64,000 bases of DNA from Lacinutrix sp. Bg11-31 (GCF_002831665.1 NZ_CP025118.1:186001-250000), one strand, 5' to 3'; counted from the stretch's first letter, positions 1 through 8,691 are shown. The notes: generated by a model from the letters alone, not told the origin. Program-made: numbers and translations.

Positions 1-1
1 T

Positions 2-349
2 TGTAGTACTATCGTAAAAGGACGTACAGATAAAATATTTTGTTCTGCTAAATGCAAATCAATTGATCAGTATGAAAAACGACAGGAAACTGAAGCTTTC
101 TATTTAATAGTTGACAGGAAACTTAGAACCAATAGAAAAATATTAAAGAAATATAATAAATCCGGTTTTTCGACCCTTCGAAAATCTAAATTAATTTGTG
201 AAGGCTTTGATCCTAAGTTTTTTACCCATTACTGGAAAAACCAAAAAGGAGAAATTTATCTGTTTGTATATGAATACGGGTTTTTAAAAAAGAAATATAA
301 TGGTAAGGAAAAATACATCTTGGTAACCTGGCAAGATTATATGAATTAG
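2..349 (+). CDS. Partial zinc-ribbon small protein (5' end outside window)
   Basis: An open frame runs from the window edge to a TAG at 347-349, giving 115 residues without their N-terminus. It begins with a cysteine, then GRTDKIFCSAKC, which looks like the second half of a four-cysteine zinc ribbon (C-x2-C ... FCS-x-x-C). The rest is a basic helical stretch (VDRKLRTNRKILKKYN) and a small domain ending in YILVTWQDYMN. This matches my memory of a small Bacteroidota family with an N-terminal zinc ribbon, often found on mobile elements. Role unknown; nucleic-acid binding is a guess. It lies in the island with the integrase at 1980-3221. Confidence 0.6.
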   Translation, partial: CSTIVKGRTDKIFCSAKCKSIDQYEKRQETEAFYLIVDRKLRTNRKILKKYNKSGFSTLRKSKLICEGFDPKFFTHYWKNQKGEIYLFVYEYGFLKKKYNGKEKYILVTWQDYMN

Positions 350-1099
350 ACAGCAGCTATACTATTAGCTTATTATTTAATTACCTAACTTTTTCCGTTA
401 CAATAAATTAACAGCCAGATAAGTAAGTCAGCACATTCCTCTCCATTCCGCCAAAAGCTACATTCCGAGAACGAGCTTTATTATAAAATCTTGGACCCAA
501 TCTTAAGAGTTGAGTCCGCTTAAGTATAGTCAATCCTCTGCCTTATCTTCTAAAGCATTAAAATTTAAACGAGACGGACTGCATAATCAGGCTCCTGTGT
601 CGCTCTTTTTATAAGTCCTTATTCATTTAAATTTTAGGAGACTCACATCGAAAAGGCAACAGCGAAGGCTCTATGGGAAGTAAATGATAAGGGGAATCCA
701 TATGTTATTTTCTTAGCTGTTAATTTTTCTTTTGAAAGATTCTACTAATGAGAAAAAAGAAAAGGAAAACGCTCTAGATATAATAAGTAAATGTTTTTAT
801 CGATAATGCAATCAAAAGCTGAATTAGGCTGAAAATATTCAAGAGTAACTATAATTGATTCTTAAATTATGGTTATCACAATGTTTGATTTGATTGGTAA
901 ATTATCTTAAATGGAAGTATATTTTTTTGAAGATGTATCGAAAAAAAGGTATAGCAAGAGGGTAACACGCTACGCGATGTTACTATTATTTAACTTATTG
1001 ATATTCAGATAATTAATATTTTATTAAACTGGGGATAGAAATGATTTTTCAGAAAAAATCCTTACAGCCCAATGAAACCAATAATTTTTTTCAGAAAAA
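350..1099. other. 750-bp stretch with no recognisable gene
   Basis: No convincing coding frame was found on either strand. A short open stretch of about 30 codons near 644-749 has no start codon and no family I recognise. The only structure seen is the imperfect palindrome at 493-517. Given the downstream mobilization-type protein, this is where an origin of transfer or remnants of lost mobilization genes might lie, but nothing in the sequence proves either. Confidence 0.4.
493..517. repeat. Imperfect palindrome in island non-coding DNA
   Basis: Outer arms GGACCCAA and TTGAGTCC (one mismatch) surround the perfect 8-bp palindrome TCTTAAGA, with one unpaired G. As single strand this folds into a hairpin of about 12 pairs. 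It could be a protein site or part of a transfer origin; neither is shown. Confidence 0.35.
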
Positions 1100-1552
1100 A
1101 TGGATAAAGGTTACGAAAAAGAGGGATTCGAGAAGTTGGGAATTAAGCTTTCTGTTGCAGTTAAATTTCGAAATTTTTGTAAGAAAATATCAAAATCTCA
1201 ATCGATGACTTTGCTTTTGATGTTAGAGTTTTTTGAACGCAATGAACTGTCTCCAGAAGATAATCTGAAACCAAACTTAATGGAAACTGAAAATCGGATT
1301 AAGAAAAGAATAAATGCACTCATCGCCATTATAAAAGATATAGAAAAGAATCAAACTAAACCAACATTGGCAATGTTGCAATCTCTTTTCGAAGTAACTG
1401 AGCCAAAGCAAAAACTAATGCTTGAAAAAAGACAGCATTTGGGTAATGTAAAACTTAACCAAAAAGCCAATGTGCGATTTCAAGAAAAAAAAGAATTTCA
1501 GACTAAAATAAATAATGAGGCTTCAAATAATGGAGAACAGACATCAAATTAA
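1100..1552 (+). CDS. BfmA/BtgA-like mobilization protein
   Basis: A 150-residue basic protein. The N-terminal half (KLGIKLSVAVKFRNF ... ISKSQSMTLLLMLEFF) resembles the conserved start of the BfmA/BtgA family, small accessory proteins of Bacteroidota mobilizable elements that act at the transfer origin beside a relaxase. Residues 55-100 look helical and charged, and the C-terminus is polar and probably disordered. No relaxase gene (BtgB/BfmB type) follows; only a 24-codon frame overlaps its 3' end. This suggests that the transfer module is incomplete, or that its other parts lie left of the window. The family call is from memory of the motif, so moderate. Confidence 0.6.
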   Translation: MDKGYEKEGFEKLGIKLSVAVKFRNFCKKISKSQSMTLLLMLEFFERNELSPEDNLKPNLMETENRIKKRINALIAIIKDIEKNQTKPTLAMLQSLFEVTEPKQKLMLEKRQHLGNVKLNQKANVRFQEKKEFQTKINNEASNNGEQTSN

Positions 1553-1604
1553 ATCATTTGAAGCCAAGTACTATGAACTCCTAAGTACATTAATAATTTG
1601 TTGA
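1530..1604 (+). pseudogene. Possible truncated ORF overlapping the bfmA-like gene
   Basis: An ATG at 1530 inside the last codons of the bfmA-like gene opens a 24-codon frame (MENRHQIKSFEAKYYELL...) ending in TGA at 1602. The overlap is what a translationally coupled second gene would look like, and the charged N-terminus is protein-like. It stops early, so this is either the remnant of a second mobilization gene or chance. No homologue is recognised. Confidence 0.25.
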
Positions 1605-1979
1605 TTTTAAAGCTTTTAAAAACGATTTAGAGGCTTAATAATATTTGTGTTTAGAGTGAAGAGATAATTGATTAGGGCTTTTAAAAAGCGTCTTATTTTT
1701 GATTCTGAACTACAATTAAAAACCAAATAAGATATTTTTAGTTTTTTGAAAAATGAAAAAATTATTTATATTTTTTGATAGCTTAGTTTATAAATGTTTT
1801 CTTTTGTTTATTAATGTTTATATATACGGACCACTACTTGTACCACAACTTGTTCATTACTTGTTCACTACTTGTACAGATTTTGGTTATGTTCCGTTTT
1901 TATCGCAAAATGAATCATTTGATAGTAAAACTAATTAGGTCTAAAAACGCTATAGATTTTAGCATTAAAATGGAATGAA
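1605..1979. other. Non-coding stretch between bfmA-like gene and integrase
   Basis: About 375 bp without a credible gene. A 61-codon frame at 1753-1938 is judged spurious because its middle is made by the tandem repeats at 1833-1877. Those repeats are the only organised feature seen. Confidence 0.45.
1833..1877. repeat. Four iteron-like 11-bp direct repeats
   Basis: Four head-to-tail units read ACTACTTGTAC, ACAACTTGTTC, ATTACTTGTTC and ACTACTTGTAC, with one extra base after the first. All share ACTTGTnC. They lie about 100 bp past the 3' end of the integrase. Regular 11-bp spacing, about one helical turn, puts every unit on the same face of DNA, as in iterons or recombinase arm sites. Function not known. 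Confidence 0.55.
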
Positions 1980-3221
1980 TTATTGATTTTCTTTCCGGTC
2001 TTTTCTCTGGGTTTTCAGTTTCTCTTCAAGTATTTTCATGTCGTCACTAACTTTACGGTCTACAATTTTTGCATAATGTTGTGTTGTGCGCAATGATTTA
2101 TGACCAAGCATTTTACTAACGGTTTCAATAGGTACTCCATTAGTTAGAGTCACAGTAGTCGCAAAGGTATGTCGCGCTAAATGTGTAGTTAATGGTTTTG
2201 TGATGCCGCAGAGCATCGCTATTTCTTTTAAATAAGCATTAGATTTTTGATTGCTAAATACTGGAATTAAACGCTCACTTTTTATAACTTTTGGATCGTA
2301 AGCATAACGACTTAAAATCTCTTTTGCTATGGGTAACAACGGAATACTACTTCGCGTATTTGTTTTGGTACGTCTAATATTTATCCATTGCTTGCCATCA
2401 ATACCAATTGTGATATCTGACTTAGAAAGCTTTTCAACATCAGAATAGGCGAGACCTGTATAGCAAGAAAAGACAAACATATCTCTAACCACTTTCAGTC
2501 TGTCAAAATGTAATTCTTTCGTGTAAAGTATGTCTATTTCTTCAGCTGTTAAATATTCTCGCTCTACAGCTTCGAACTGAACTTTGTAATTGTAGAATGG
2601 ATCTCTTTCCATCCATTGATTCGCTAAAGCAATGCGAATAATCTTTTTAAAATTATTAATATATTTTAATGCAGAATTATGATTGCATTTTCTAGTCGTT
2701 TTTAAAAAGAACTCAAATTTGGTAATAAATCGGTAATCGATATCTTTTAATTTGTAATCCTCCAGGTTATATTCTTCCTCAATAAATTGTTTTACGTGAT
2801 CATAACAAGTCCAATACCGTTTAGCAGTACTAACAGAAATGTTTTTTCCAGCTAATAAATCGGTTTTTTCATTATGGACTTTAAAAATTTGGAGAACGTA
2901 ATGCGTCTTTTTATTTTGACCTGTAAGCTCTTTAATCATCAATGCTGGGTTTATTGATTCTTGCTCGTCCAACAACTTTTGATGTACTTTTCTTAAGTTA
3001 TAAATGATATTTTCTATATGAGAATTTATTTCAATAGCTTCTCGATCTGTGCCAATAGCTTTACCTTTTTTTGGATGCCACTTCTTAGGTGAGATAGTCC
3101 TACTAATACTCATTTCAGAGCGTTTCCCATTGATAGTGATTCTTAAATAAATCGCCGAATTATCAAGCGATTTAGATCTGCTTTTCCTTATAAAAAACAT
3201 GAGGTGATAGCTCTTACTCAT
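1980..3221 (-). CDS. Tyrosine recombinase (integrase) of a tmRNA-adjacent island
   Basis: A 413-residue site-specific recombinase. Residues 1-100 form an arm-binding region (RKSRSKSLDNSAIYLRI ... KKWHPKKG), about 105-205 a SAM-like core-binding domain, and 220-395 the catalytic domain. Visible catalytic residues are His347 and Arg350 (HLARH), His374 (LGHKS) and nucleophile Tyr383 (TTQHYAKI). The first catalytic arginine is missing: the usual TGLR is TGLAYSD, with Ala258. This resembles IntDOT-type integrases of Bacteroidota conjugative elements. The gene ends far from the tmRNA and starts about 250 bp from its 3' end, so ssrA is the likely attachment gene. Start: ATG at 3219-3221, with the repeat boxes at 3325-3370 in its upstream region. 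Confidence 0.93.
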   Translation of the reverse strand: MSKSYHLMFFIRKSRSKSLDNSAIYLRITINGKRSEMSISRTISPKKWHPKKGKAIGTDREAIEINSHIENIIYNLRKVHQKLLDEQESINPALMIKELTGQNKKTHYVLQIFKVHNEKTDLLAGKNISVSTAKRYWTCYDHVKQFIEEEYNLEDYKLKDIDYRFITKFEFFLKTTRKCNHNSALKYINNFKKIIRIALANQWMERDPFYNYKVQFEAVEREYLTAEEIDILYTKELHFDRLKVVRDMFVFSCYTGLAYSDVEKLSKSDITIGIDGKQWINIRRTKTNTRSSIPLLPIAKEILSRYAYDPKVIKSERLIPVFSNQKSNAYLKEIAMLCGITKPLTTHLARHTFATTVTLTNGVPIETVSKMLGHKSLRTTQHYAKIVDRKVSDDMKILEEKLKTQRKDRKENQ

Positions 3222-3324
3222 AATACTGCATTTAAAGTTCCACCTTAAAGTACATTTTTTAAATGAAATTTACAAATTTAAAATTAACGCAACACTCTGT
3301 AAATCATGTATTTATAGGATATTC

Positions 3325-3370
3325 GGTGTGCAATAATTAAGTGTTTTTTGTGCACACCGAATTGCACACC
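3325..3370. promoter_or_regulatory. Three GGTGTGCA boxes upstream of the integrase
   Basis: GGTGTGCA occurs at 3325-3332 and its complement TGCACACC at 3351-3358 and 3363-3370. The first two form a perfect 12-bp inverted repeat (arms 3321-3332 and 3351-3362, 18-bp spacer). The third is a direct repeat one helical turn from the second. The position, about 100 bp upstream of the integrase start and about 100 bp from the tmRNA 3' end, fits either an integrase operator or recombinase/excisionase binding sites. Confidence 0.55.
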
Positions 3371-3415
3371 TTTTAGATGATATTATACACTATTAAATGA
3401 TATGGAATAAAATGT

Positions 3416-3448
3416 AAAACCCTCTAAATCATAAATTTAGAGGGTTTT
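3416..3448 (-). terminator. ssrA: Terminator hairpin downstream of tmRNA
   Basis: A 13-14 bp stem (AAAACCCTCTAAAT pairing with ATTTAGAGGGTTTT) with a short loop sits 25 bp beyond the tmRNA 3' end. The run of A/T at both ends lets it work in either direction. It lies on the island side of the tmRNA 3' end, so it may have been supplied by the element at integration. Confidence 0.75.
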
Positions 3449-3472
3449 AGGTTTGAGTTGATACTCAATAAG

Positions 3473-3864
3473 TGGAGTCGGAGAGAATCGAACTCTCGTC
3501 CAAACAAGTAACCAAAGGGCTTTCTACACGTTTATTCTTTTCTTGGGTTTTCGATTGCAAGCTGGTTAAAGACAACCCACTTACAACTTATCTTCTTTAT
3601 CTTAAAAGTGTCTCGAAGCACAACACAATCATAGTCAATTTTTACGATGCCTTAAATAGAACGCCATTAACTAAGGCTTTCTGAAGACATTTAGCTCTCC
3701 TACCTAGTAGGACGAGGCTTAATCTTACTATAATTCAGATTATGCAGCTAAAGCGTAGTTGTTCTCGCCGTTTAAAAAGTTGAAAATAAGTATTTACGAG
3801 TATAATTTCATTACTCGACGTGCTTACAAATTAATTAATCTCGCTGTCAAAACCAGTCGACCCC
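3473..3864 (-). ncRNA. ssrA: tmRNA (transfer-messenger RNA)
   Basis: Rescues ribosomes stalled on broken mRNA with SmpB. The 5' end starts GGGGTCG (3864 down) and pairs over seven positions with CGACTCC near the 3' end, with one G-U pair. A tRNA-like T arm (GTTCGA within GAGAGTTCGATTCTC) precedes the 3' end. The conserved 5' stretch GGTTTTGACAGCGAG is present. The discriminator base is at 3473 and CCA is not encoded. The reading frame for the tag (GENNYALAA, stop) lies at 3740-3769. About 392 nt, normal for one-piece tmRNA. Short frames on both strands here are artefacts of the RNA gene. Its 3' end is the likely attachment site of the island to the left. Confidence 0.97.
3740..3769 (-). other. 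ssrA: tmRNA proteolysis tag reading frame (GENNYALAA)
   Basis: On the minus strand the codons GGC GAG AAC AAC TAC GCT TTA GCT GCA TAA encode GENNYALAA and a stop. The ALAA end is the signal for ClpXP-type proteases, and the tag is of the Flavobacteriia type. The first Gly codon is the probable resume codon. Confidence 0.93.
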
Positions 3865-3886
3865 AAATATAATATAGTAATTTTTT

Positions 3887-3994
3887 GGCGTTACTCATTT
3901 TTGCTTTTAAAGGCAAAAAAGTGTCAGGCTTTCGGCAGTCGCTTTTTTTGAGAAAAACAAAAAAGAGCTTCAACAATGCCTCAATCCTTAACGC
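3887..3994 (-). repeat. Structured dispersed element, copy 1 (upstream of tmRNA)
   Basis: On the minus strand this reads TTAAGGATTGA near one end, a central stem (CTTTTTTG with CAAAAAAAG), then GCCGAAAGCCTGAC, with GCGTTA/TAACGC at the ends. It shares these landmarks, in the same order, with 30302-30361 (+) and 58961-59043 (-), while the stem sequence differs. It lies just upstream of tmRNA, so the tmRNA promoter must sit in it or in the 22-bp gap. Confidence 0.55.
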
Positions 3995-4142
3995 ACTTAT
4001 CAAGAAAGAACCTTTCAATCCTTTTAAGGTATCACAAAAGTACAGAAAATATTAATTCAAAAGCAATATCAAACCTCTTTTTTTATTTGCTAAACCCTAA
4101 TTATAAAAGTATTTTAGCAGAAACAAATAAGATATCTCCAAC

Positions 4143-5351
4143 ATGAAATTTGCAATAATAAAAGAACGCAAAAACCCGCCAGATCGTCGTGTGGTTTTTT
4201 CACCACAAGATTTAACAACATTAAAAGATGAATTTCCAAACGCAGAACTTGTCGTGGAATCTTCTAATATTCGTGTATTTAGTGATTCAGAGTATCAAAA
4301 TCAAGGCATTAATGTTTCAGAAGATGTCACAGATGCAGACGTTATGTTTGGCGTAAAAGAAGTGCCAATGGAATCTTTAATTCCGAATAAAAAATATTTT
4401 TTCTTCAGTCATACAATCAAAAAACAACCATACAATCGAAAGCTGTTAAAAGCAATTCTATCTAAGAATATCGAAATGTATGATCACGAAACTATCGTAA
4501 AGCAAAACGGAGTAAGACTTATTGGTTTTGGTCGTTATGCAGGCTTAGTTGGTGCATATAACGGTTTTAGAGCATTGGGTTTGCGCGATAAGCTATTCAA
4601 CTTACCAAAAGTAGAAACACTTAGAGATTTAGATGCTGTTAAAGCAGAACTAGATAAAATAAAACTTCCAAACATTAAAATACTACTTACAGGAACAGGT
4701 AAAGTAGCCAAAGGCGCCAAAGAAATATTAGATCATTTAAAAATAAAAGAAGTAAGCGATGCGCTATACTTAACAAGTGATTTTACAGAGCCAGTATATT
4801 GTATGGCAGACGTTATGGAATATGCAAAACGTAAAGATGGAAAAGTAGGCGATAAGTTTGAGTTTTATAAGGACGCAACTGGTTATATAAGTAACTTTAT
4901 GCCTTATGCTAAAGTATCAGATTTTTTTATAGCTGGTCATTTTTATGGAGATGGAGCACCTTATTTATTTACAAGAGAAGATGCTAAACATCCAGAATTT
5001 AAAATTAATTTAGTAGCAGATATCTCTTGCGATATCGATGGTCCAGTAGCAAGTACCATTAGACCTTCTACCATTGCAGATCCATTTTATGGCTACGATG
5101 CGAAAACAGAAAAAGAAGTAGCATTCGATGCGCAAGGAGCAATTACAATGATGGCTGTAGATAATTTGCCATGCGAATTACCAAAAGATGCTAGTGAAGG
5201 TTTTGGAGATATGTTTTTAAAACATGTAATTCCTGCTTTCTTTAATAACGATGAGAATGGTATATTAAAAAGAGCTAGAATGACTACAAATGATGGTAAA
5301 TTAACACCGCGTTTTGCCTATTTGCAAGATTATGTAGATGGAAAAGAGTAG
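4143..5351 (+). CDS. Saccharopine dehydrogenase-like NAD(P) oxidoreductase
   Basis: A 402-residue soluble protein. The N-terminus (MKFAIIKERKNPPDRRVVFSP) has the signature of the alanine dehydrogenase/saccharopine dehydrogenase N-terminal domain, where a Lys and Arg bind the substrate. Around residues 175-195 the stretch ILLTGTGKVAKGAKEIL is a Rossmann-type nucleotide loop (GTGKVAKG). The C-terminal part (VADISCDIDGPVASTIRPSTIADPFYGYD) resembles the lysine-forming saccharopine dehydrogenase fold. The true substrate is unknown; these flavobacterial enzymes are usually named only by family. It is followed 21 bp later by a short-chain dehydrogenase gene on the same strand, a likely two-gene operon. 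Confidence 0.8.
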   Translation: MKFAIIKERKNPPDRRVVFSPQDLTTLKDEFPNAELVVESSNIRVFSDSEYQNQGINVSEDVTDADVMFGVKEVPMESLIPNKKYFFFSHTIKKQPYNRKLLKAILSKNIEMYDHETIVKQNGVRLIGFGRYAGLVGAYNGFRALGLRDKLFNLPKVETLRDLDAVKAELDKIKLPNIKILLTGTGKVAKGAKEILDHLKIKEVSDALYLTSDFTEPVYCMADVMEYAKRKDGKVGDKFEFYKDATGYISNFMPYAKVSDFFIAGHFYGDGAPYLFTREDAKHPEFKINLVADISCDIDGPVASTIRPSTIADPFYGYDAKTEKEVAFDAQGAITMMAVDNLPCELPKDASEGFGDMFLKHVIPAFFNNDENGILKRARMTTNDGKLTPRFAYLQDYVDGKE

Positions 5352-5372
5352 TGTTAATTATATAAAGTAAAT

Positions 5373-6209
5373 ATGCAACAAACAGCAGTAATAACAGGAG
5401 CAGCATCAGGATTAGGGTATGAGTTAATGTTATTATTAGCTAAGGATAATTATAACTTAGTTTTAATAGATATAGACGAAGAGAAACTAAAAACAATTCA
5501 GACTCAATTACAAAACACATCAAATAGTAAAGTCAAAATTATTGCTACAGATTTAAGTAAAAGTAATAGCGCTGCTAGTGTTTTTAATGCATTAGAAAAC
5601 ACTAGTATAGACGTTCTAGTTAATTGCGCAGGTTTTGGCGTTTTTGGTTCTTTTGCAGATACCGATTGGGAAAAAGAATCTGCGATGTTAAACTTACATA
5701 TTATTACCATTACGCATTTAACAAAATTAGTGCTTCAAGGTATGATAGATCGAGATCATGGAAAAATATTAAACGTGTCCTCTTTAGCAGCATTTCAACC
5801 AGGTCCAATGATGGCTTTGTATTATGCATCTAAATCTTATTTACTTTCATTTTCCGAAGCTATTGCAAACGAACTTAAAGATACTGGTGTTTCTGTAACT
5901 GTTTTATGTCCTGGGCCAACAAAAACTTGTTTTCAAGAAGTGGTTTCTAGTTCGTCTTCCAACAATAAAATAAGCTTTAATATGGCTTGCCCTAAAGCCG
6001 TTGCCGCTTATGGTTATAAAGCCATGCTAAAAGGGAAAGTAGTTGCGGTTCCTGGAGTTTTAAATAAGCTTTTAGCAAACTTGCCTAGGTTTTTATCTAG
6101 AAATAGAACAACATCTATTGTTAGAAAAATTCAAGAAAAAAATAGAAAAGAGCCTTCAAATGTTACTGATTTAGAAAAAGAGGTAATATTTGTTGAGAAA
6201 AGTATTTAA
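5373..6209 (+). CDS. Short-chain dehydrogenase/reductase (SDR)
   Basis: 278 residues, classical SDR length. The cofactor motif TGAASGLG is at residues 8-15, the structural motif NCAG near 85-88, the catalytic serine in NVSS (134-137), and the YxxxK pair at Tyr150 and Lys154 (YYASK). The C-terminal 30 residues are basic and helical (RKIQEKNRKEPSNV). Substrate cannot be deduced. The gene starts 21 bp after the saccharopine-dehydrogenase-like gene and is probably cotranscribed. Confidence 0.88.
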   Translation: MQQTAVITGAASGLGYELMLLLAKDNYNLVLIDIDEEKLKTIQTQLQNTSNSKVKIIATDLSKSNSAASVFNALENTSIDVLVNCAGFGVFGSFADTDWEKESAMLNLHIITITHLTKLVLQGMIDRDHGKILNVSSLAAFQPGPMMALYYASKSYLLSFSEAIANELKDTGVSVTVLCPGPTKTCFQEVVSSSSSNNKISFNMACPKAVAAYGYKAMLKGKVVAVPGVLNKLLANLPRFLSRNRTTSIVRKIQEKNRKEPSNVTDLEKEVIFVEKSI

Positions 6210-6303
6210 CACAACATATTTAATTTCTTACCACAAATCAAACTCAAAGATTAGGAGTTTTTAAATACTAGTTGTTATATTTATAAAGATAAAAGATAGA
6301 ATT

Positions 6304-8691
6304 ATGAAATTAATAAAATATGTATTCCTTTTAGTTTTTTTATTTTCGTTAACGGCTTGCGAGAACGACAATAATATACCTTTAAACGAAAGTTCTGAAG
6401 ATGGAGAAACCAATCCGTTTTTACAAAATTTTGGAGATGCTATTCAAGCGCGTTTTATTGGGACAGTTGTAAACGAAGAAAATAACCCAATAGCAGGAGT
6501 GACTATTAATATAGGTTCTGCATTTACTACTACAGATGCTAACGGTGTATTTTCACTAATTAGTGCTACAGTTTATAATAAATTTGCAAATATAAAAGCA
6601 AATAAGACTGGTTTTATTAATGGTTCGCGAGCTTTAGTTCCAACAAGTGGTGTAAACCAAGTTAAAATAATGTTACTAGATTTAGAGCCAGTAGCAACTA
6701 TAACAGCTGGCCAAGCATTAACTATAGATTTGCCAGATGGTACAGAAGTTGAGTTTCCTGGGCAGTTTACAAATCAATTTGGTGGTCCTTATCAAGGTGA
6801 AGTGGCTATTATTATCAAACCATTAAATGTAGATAATGAAAACTTTGCGCAAATGATGCCTGGAAACTTAACCGCAGAAAATACAGATGGAGAACTTCGA
6901 ATTTTAGAATCTTATGGTATGATTGCTGTAGAATTAAGAGGAGAAGGTGGAGAAGAATTAAATATTGCGCCAGGAGATCCTGCAATAATAAGGGTTCCTG
7001 TTGGTAGTAGTATTACAAATCCTCCAGCAACAATTCCATTATGGTATTTTGATGAGGATAATGGCTACTGGAAAGAAGAAGGTTCTGCAACCTTAGTTAA
7101 TGGAAGATACGAAGGTGAAGTATCTCATTTTAGTTTCTGGAACTGCGATGCGCCTTTCGAAACTGTCGATTTTTGCGTTACTATTGTAGACCAAAATAAC
7201 AATCCTATTCCTAATATATTAATACAGTTAGATAGAGATACTTCTGGTTGGGCTTCTACTACTTCTGGTTATACAGATAATAATGGATTGGTTTGTGGTT
7301 TGGCTCCAGCAAATGAAACGCTAACCTTAACTGTTCCAGATTTTGGGTGTGTAAATAATGATTTTTCAATGGCTTTAGGACCTTATTCTGATAATCAAAA
7401 CATTACAGTAACAGTTCAAAATAGTAATGCATTAACAACAAATTTTACTGCAATTTTTAACGATTGTAATGGCGATGCTATTACAAATGGATACCTTCAA
7501 TTGTTTTATAATAACGAATCGCAAATTATTCCAATTACAGATGGTACAATTTCTCAAATTATAGATTATTGTGCTGCCGATACGTCTTATTCTGCGCAAG
7601 TAATAGATGTAACAAATAGCCAATCTACAGCTGTTATTAATGGAACCTTTACAGCTCCAACTACAGATTTAGGAACAGAAATGTCTTGTACAGATTTATC
7701 TGATACAGATAATGATGGTGTTATTGATATAAACGAAGATATAAACGGAAATAATAATTTAGATGATGATGATACAGATGGAGATGGTATACCAAACTAT
7801 CAAGATGAAGACGATGATAATGATGGTGTAAATACAGTAGATGAAGATTATGATAACGATGGGAACCCAATGAACGAAGATAGTGATGGAGATGGTATTG
7901 CTGATTATTTAGATGCACAAGATGTTATTGATTTTGTTATAGAGTTTTGGGCATCAAATTGTGATACCTCTGCTTTAGAGTACGATTTAACAGATACATA
8001 TGGTCAAACGTATCCAAATACTACTTTTAGTTATTTTGAAACTCAGATAGATGCTGATACTAACACAAATGCTATAGCAAATCCAAGTACTTATATAGAT
8101 GCAAATATGTTGCAACAAGTATTTGTTCTAGCAACAAATACAATTTCAAATCAATCTAGTGTTGGAGAAATATATTTATTAGGTGTAAACACTGTAGATT
8201 CTGACCAAGATGGTTTAACAGATTGTGAAGAAACTACAGGTATAGATAATGGGCAAACCAATTGCAATCCAAACGGAAACATTACAGATCCAAATGATGA
8301 TGATAGCGATGATGATGGTTTTAATGATTGTGTGGAGGCAAATGCAGGAACAGATCCTAATGATGTAACTAGTGTTCCTTCTGCTCCAATAATTACAGTA
8401 AATGATCTTACTATTACAGAAGGTGATCAGGGCCTAGCAATTCTTACTTTGTCAAGTCCAGCTATAAACATCATTGAGTTTAATCCATCATTCGATCCTG
8501 CAAGTGATATCGCTGTTTTGACAACATCATTTTACATAGAAACAGGTGATACTACTGGTCAATTTAGCTTTGTTTCGCAAGAGGATAATGTAGTTGAAGC
8601 AACACAAACTGCATCCTTTACAATTACTGTAAGTCAAGGTGATGTGGATTCAGTTATACCTGGAACTCTAACTGTTTTAGATAACGATTAA
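6304..8691 (+). CDS. Large secreted lipoprotein with calcium-binding repeats
   Basis: 795 residues. A signal peptide ends at the lipobox LTAC (Cys19), so the protein is lipid-anchored, probably on the cell surface. Residues 50-125 look like a carboxypeptidase-regulatory beta-sandwich (GTVVNEENNPIAGVTINIG), and about 290-345 repeat this kind of fold (VTIVDQNNNPIPNILI). Asp/Asn-rich stretches at about 465-545 and 635-695 (DTDGDGIPNYQDEDDDNDG) are thrombospondin type 3-like calcium repeats. The last 95 residues (VNDLTITEGDQGLAILTLSS ... TLTVLDND) resemble a Calx-beta domain. No enzyme active site is visible; a structural or adhesive role is likely. A strong bidirectional terminator follows at 8713-8742. 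Confidence 0.82.
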   Translation: MKLIKYVFLLVFLFSLTACENDNNIPLNESSEDGETNPFLQNFGDAIQARFIGTVVNEENNPIAGVTINIGSAFTTTDANGVFSLISATVYNKFANIKANKTGFINGSRALVPTSGVNQVKIMLLDLEPVATITAGQALTIDLPDGTEVEFPGQFTNQFGGPYQGEVAIIIKPLNVDNENFAQMMPGNLTAENTDGELRILESYGMIAVELRGEGGEELNIAPGDPAIIRVPVGSSITNPPATIPLWYFDEDNGYWKEEGSATLVNGRYEGEVSHFSFWNCDAPFETVDFCVTIVDQNNNPIPNILIQLDRDTSGWASTTSGYTDNNGLVCGLAPANETLTLTVPDFGCVNNDFSMALGPYSDNQNITVTVQNSNALTTNFTAIFNDCNGDAITNGYLQLFYNNESQIIPITDGTISQIIDYCAADTSYSAQVIDVTNSQSTAVINGTFTAPTTDLGTEMSCTDLSDTDNDGVIDINEDINGNNNLDDDDTDGDGIPNYQDEDDDNDGVNTVDEDYDNDGNPMNEDSDGDGIADYLDAQDVIDFVIEFWASNCDTSALEYDLTDTYGQTYPNTTFSYFETQIDADTNTNAIANPSTYIDANMLQQVFVLATNTISNQSSVGEIYLLGVNTVDSDQDGLTDCEETTGIDNGQTNCNPNGNITDPNDDDSDDDGFNDCVEANAGTDPNDVTSVPSAPIITVNDLTITEGDQGLAILTLSSPAINIIEFNPSFDPASDIAVLTTSFYIETGDTTGQFSFVSQEDNVVEATQTASFTITVSQGDVDSVIPGTLTVLDND

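Noticed and set aside
1753..1938. 61-codon frame on + in the island
   Set aside because: Its middle is produced by the 11-bp repeats, composition is odd and no family fits; treated as non-coding.
3472..3684. 70-codon frame on +
   Set aside because: It is the antisense of the tmRNA 3' half, which has clear tRNA-like ends and a tag frame.
3824..4018. 64-codon frame on -
   Set aside because: It overlaps the tmRNA 5' end and the structured repeat; no protein-like features.
7721..7918. His- and Tyr-rich frame on -
   Set aside because: A shadow of the Asp/Asn-rich calcium repeats coded on +.
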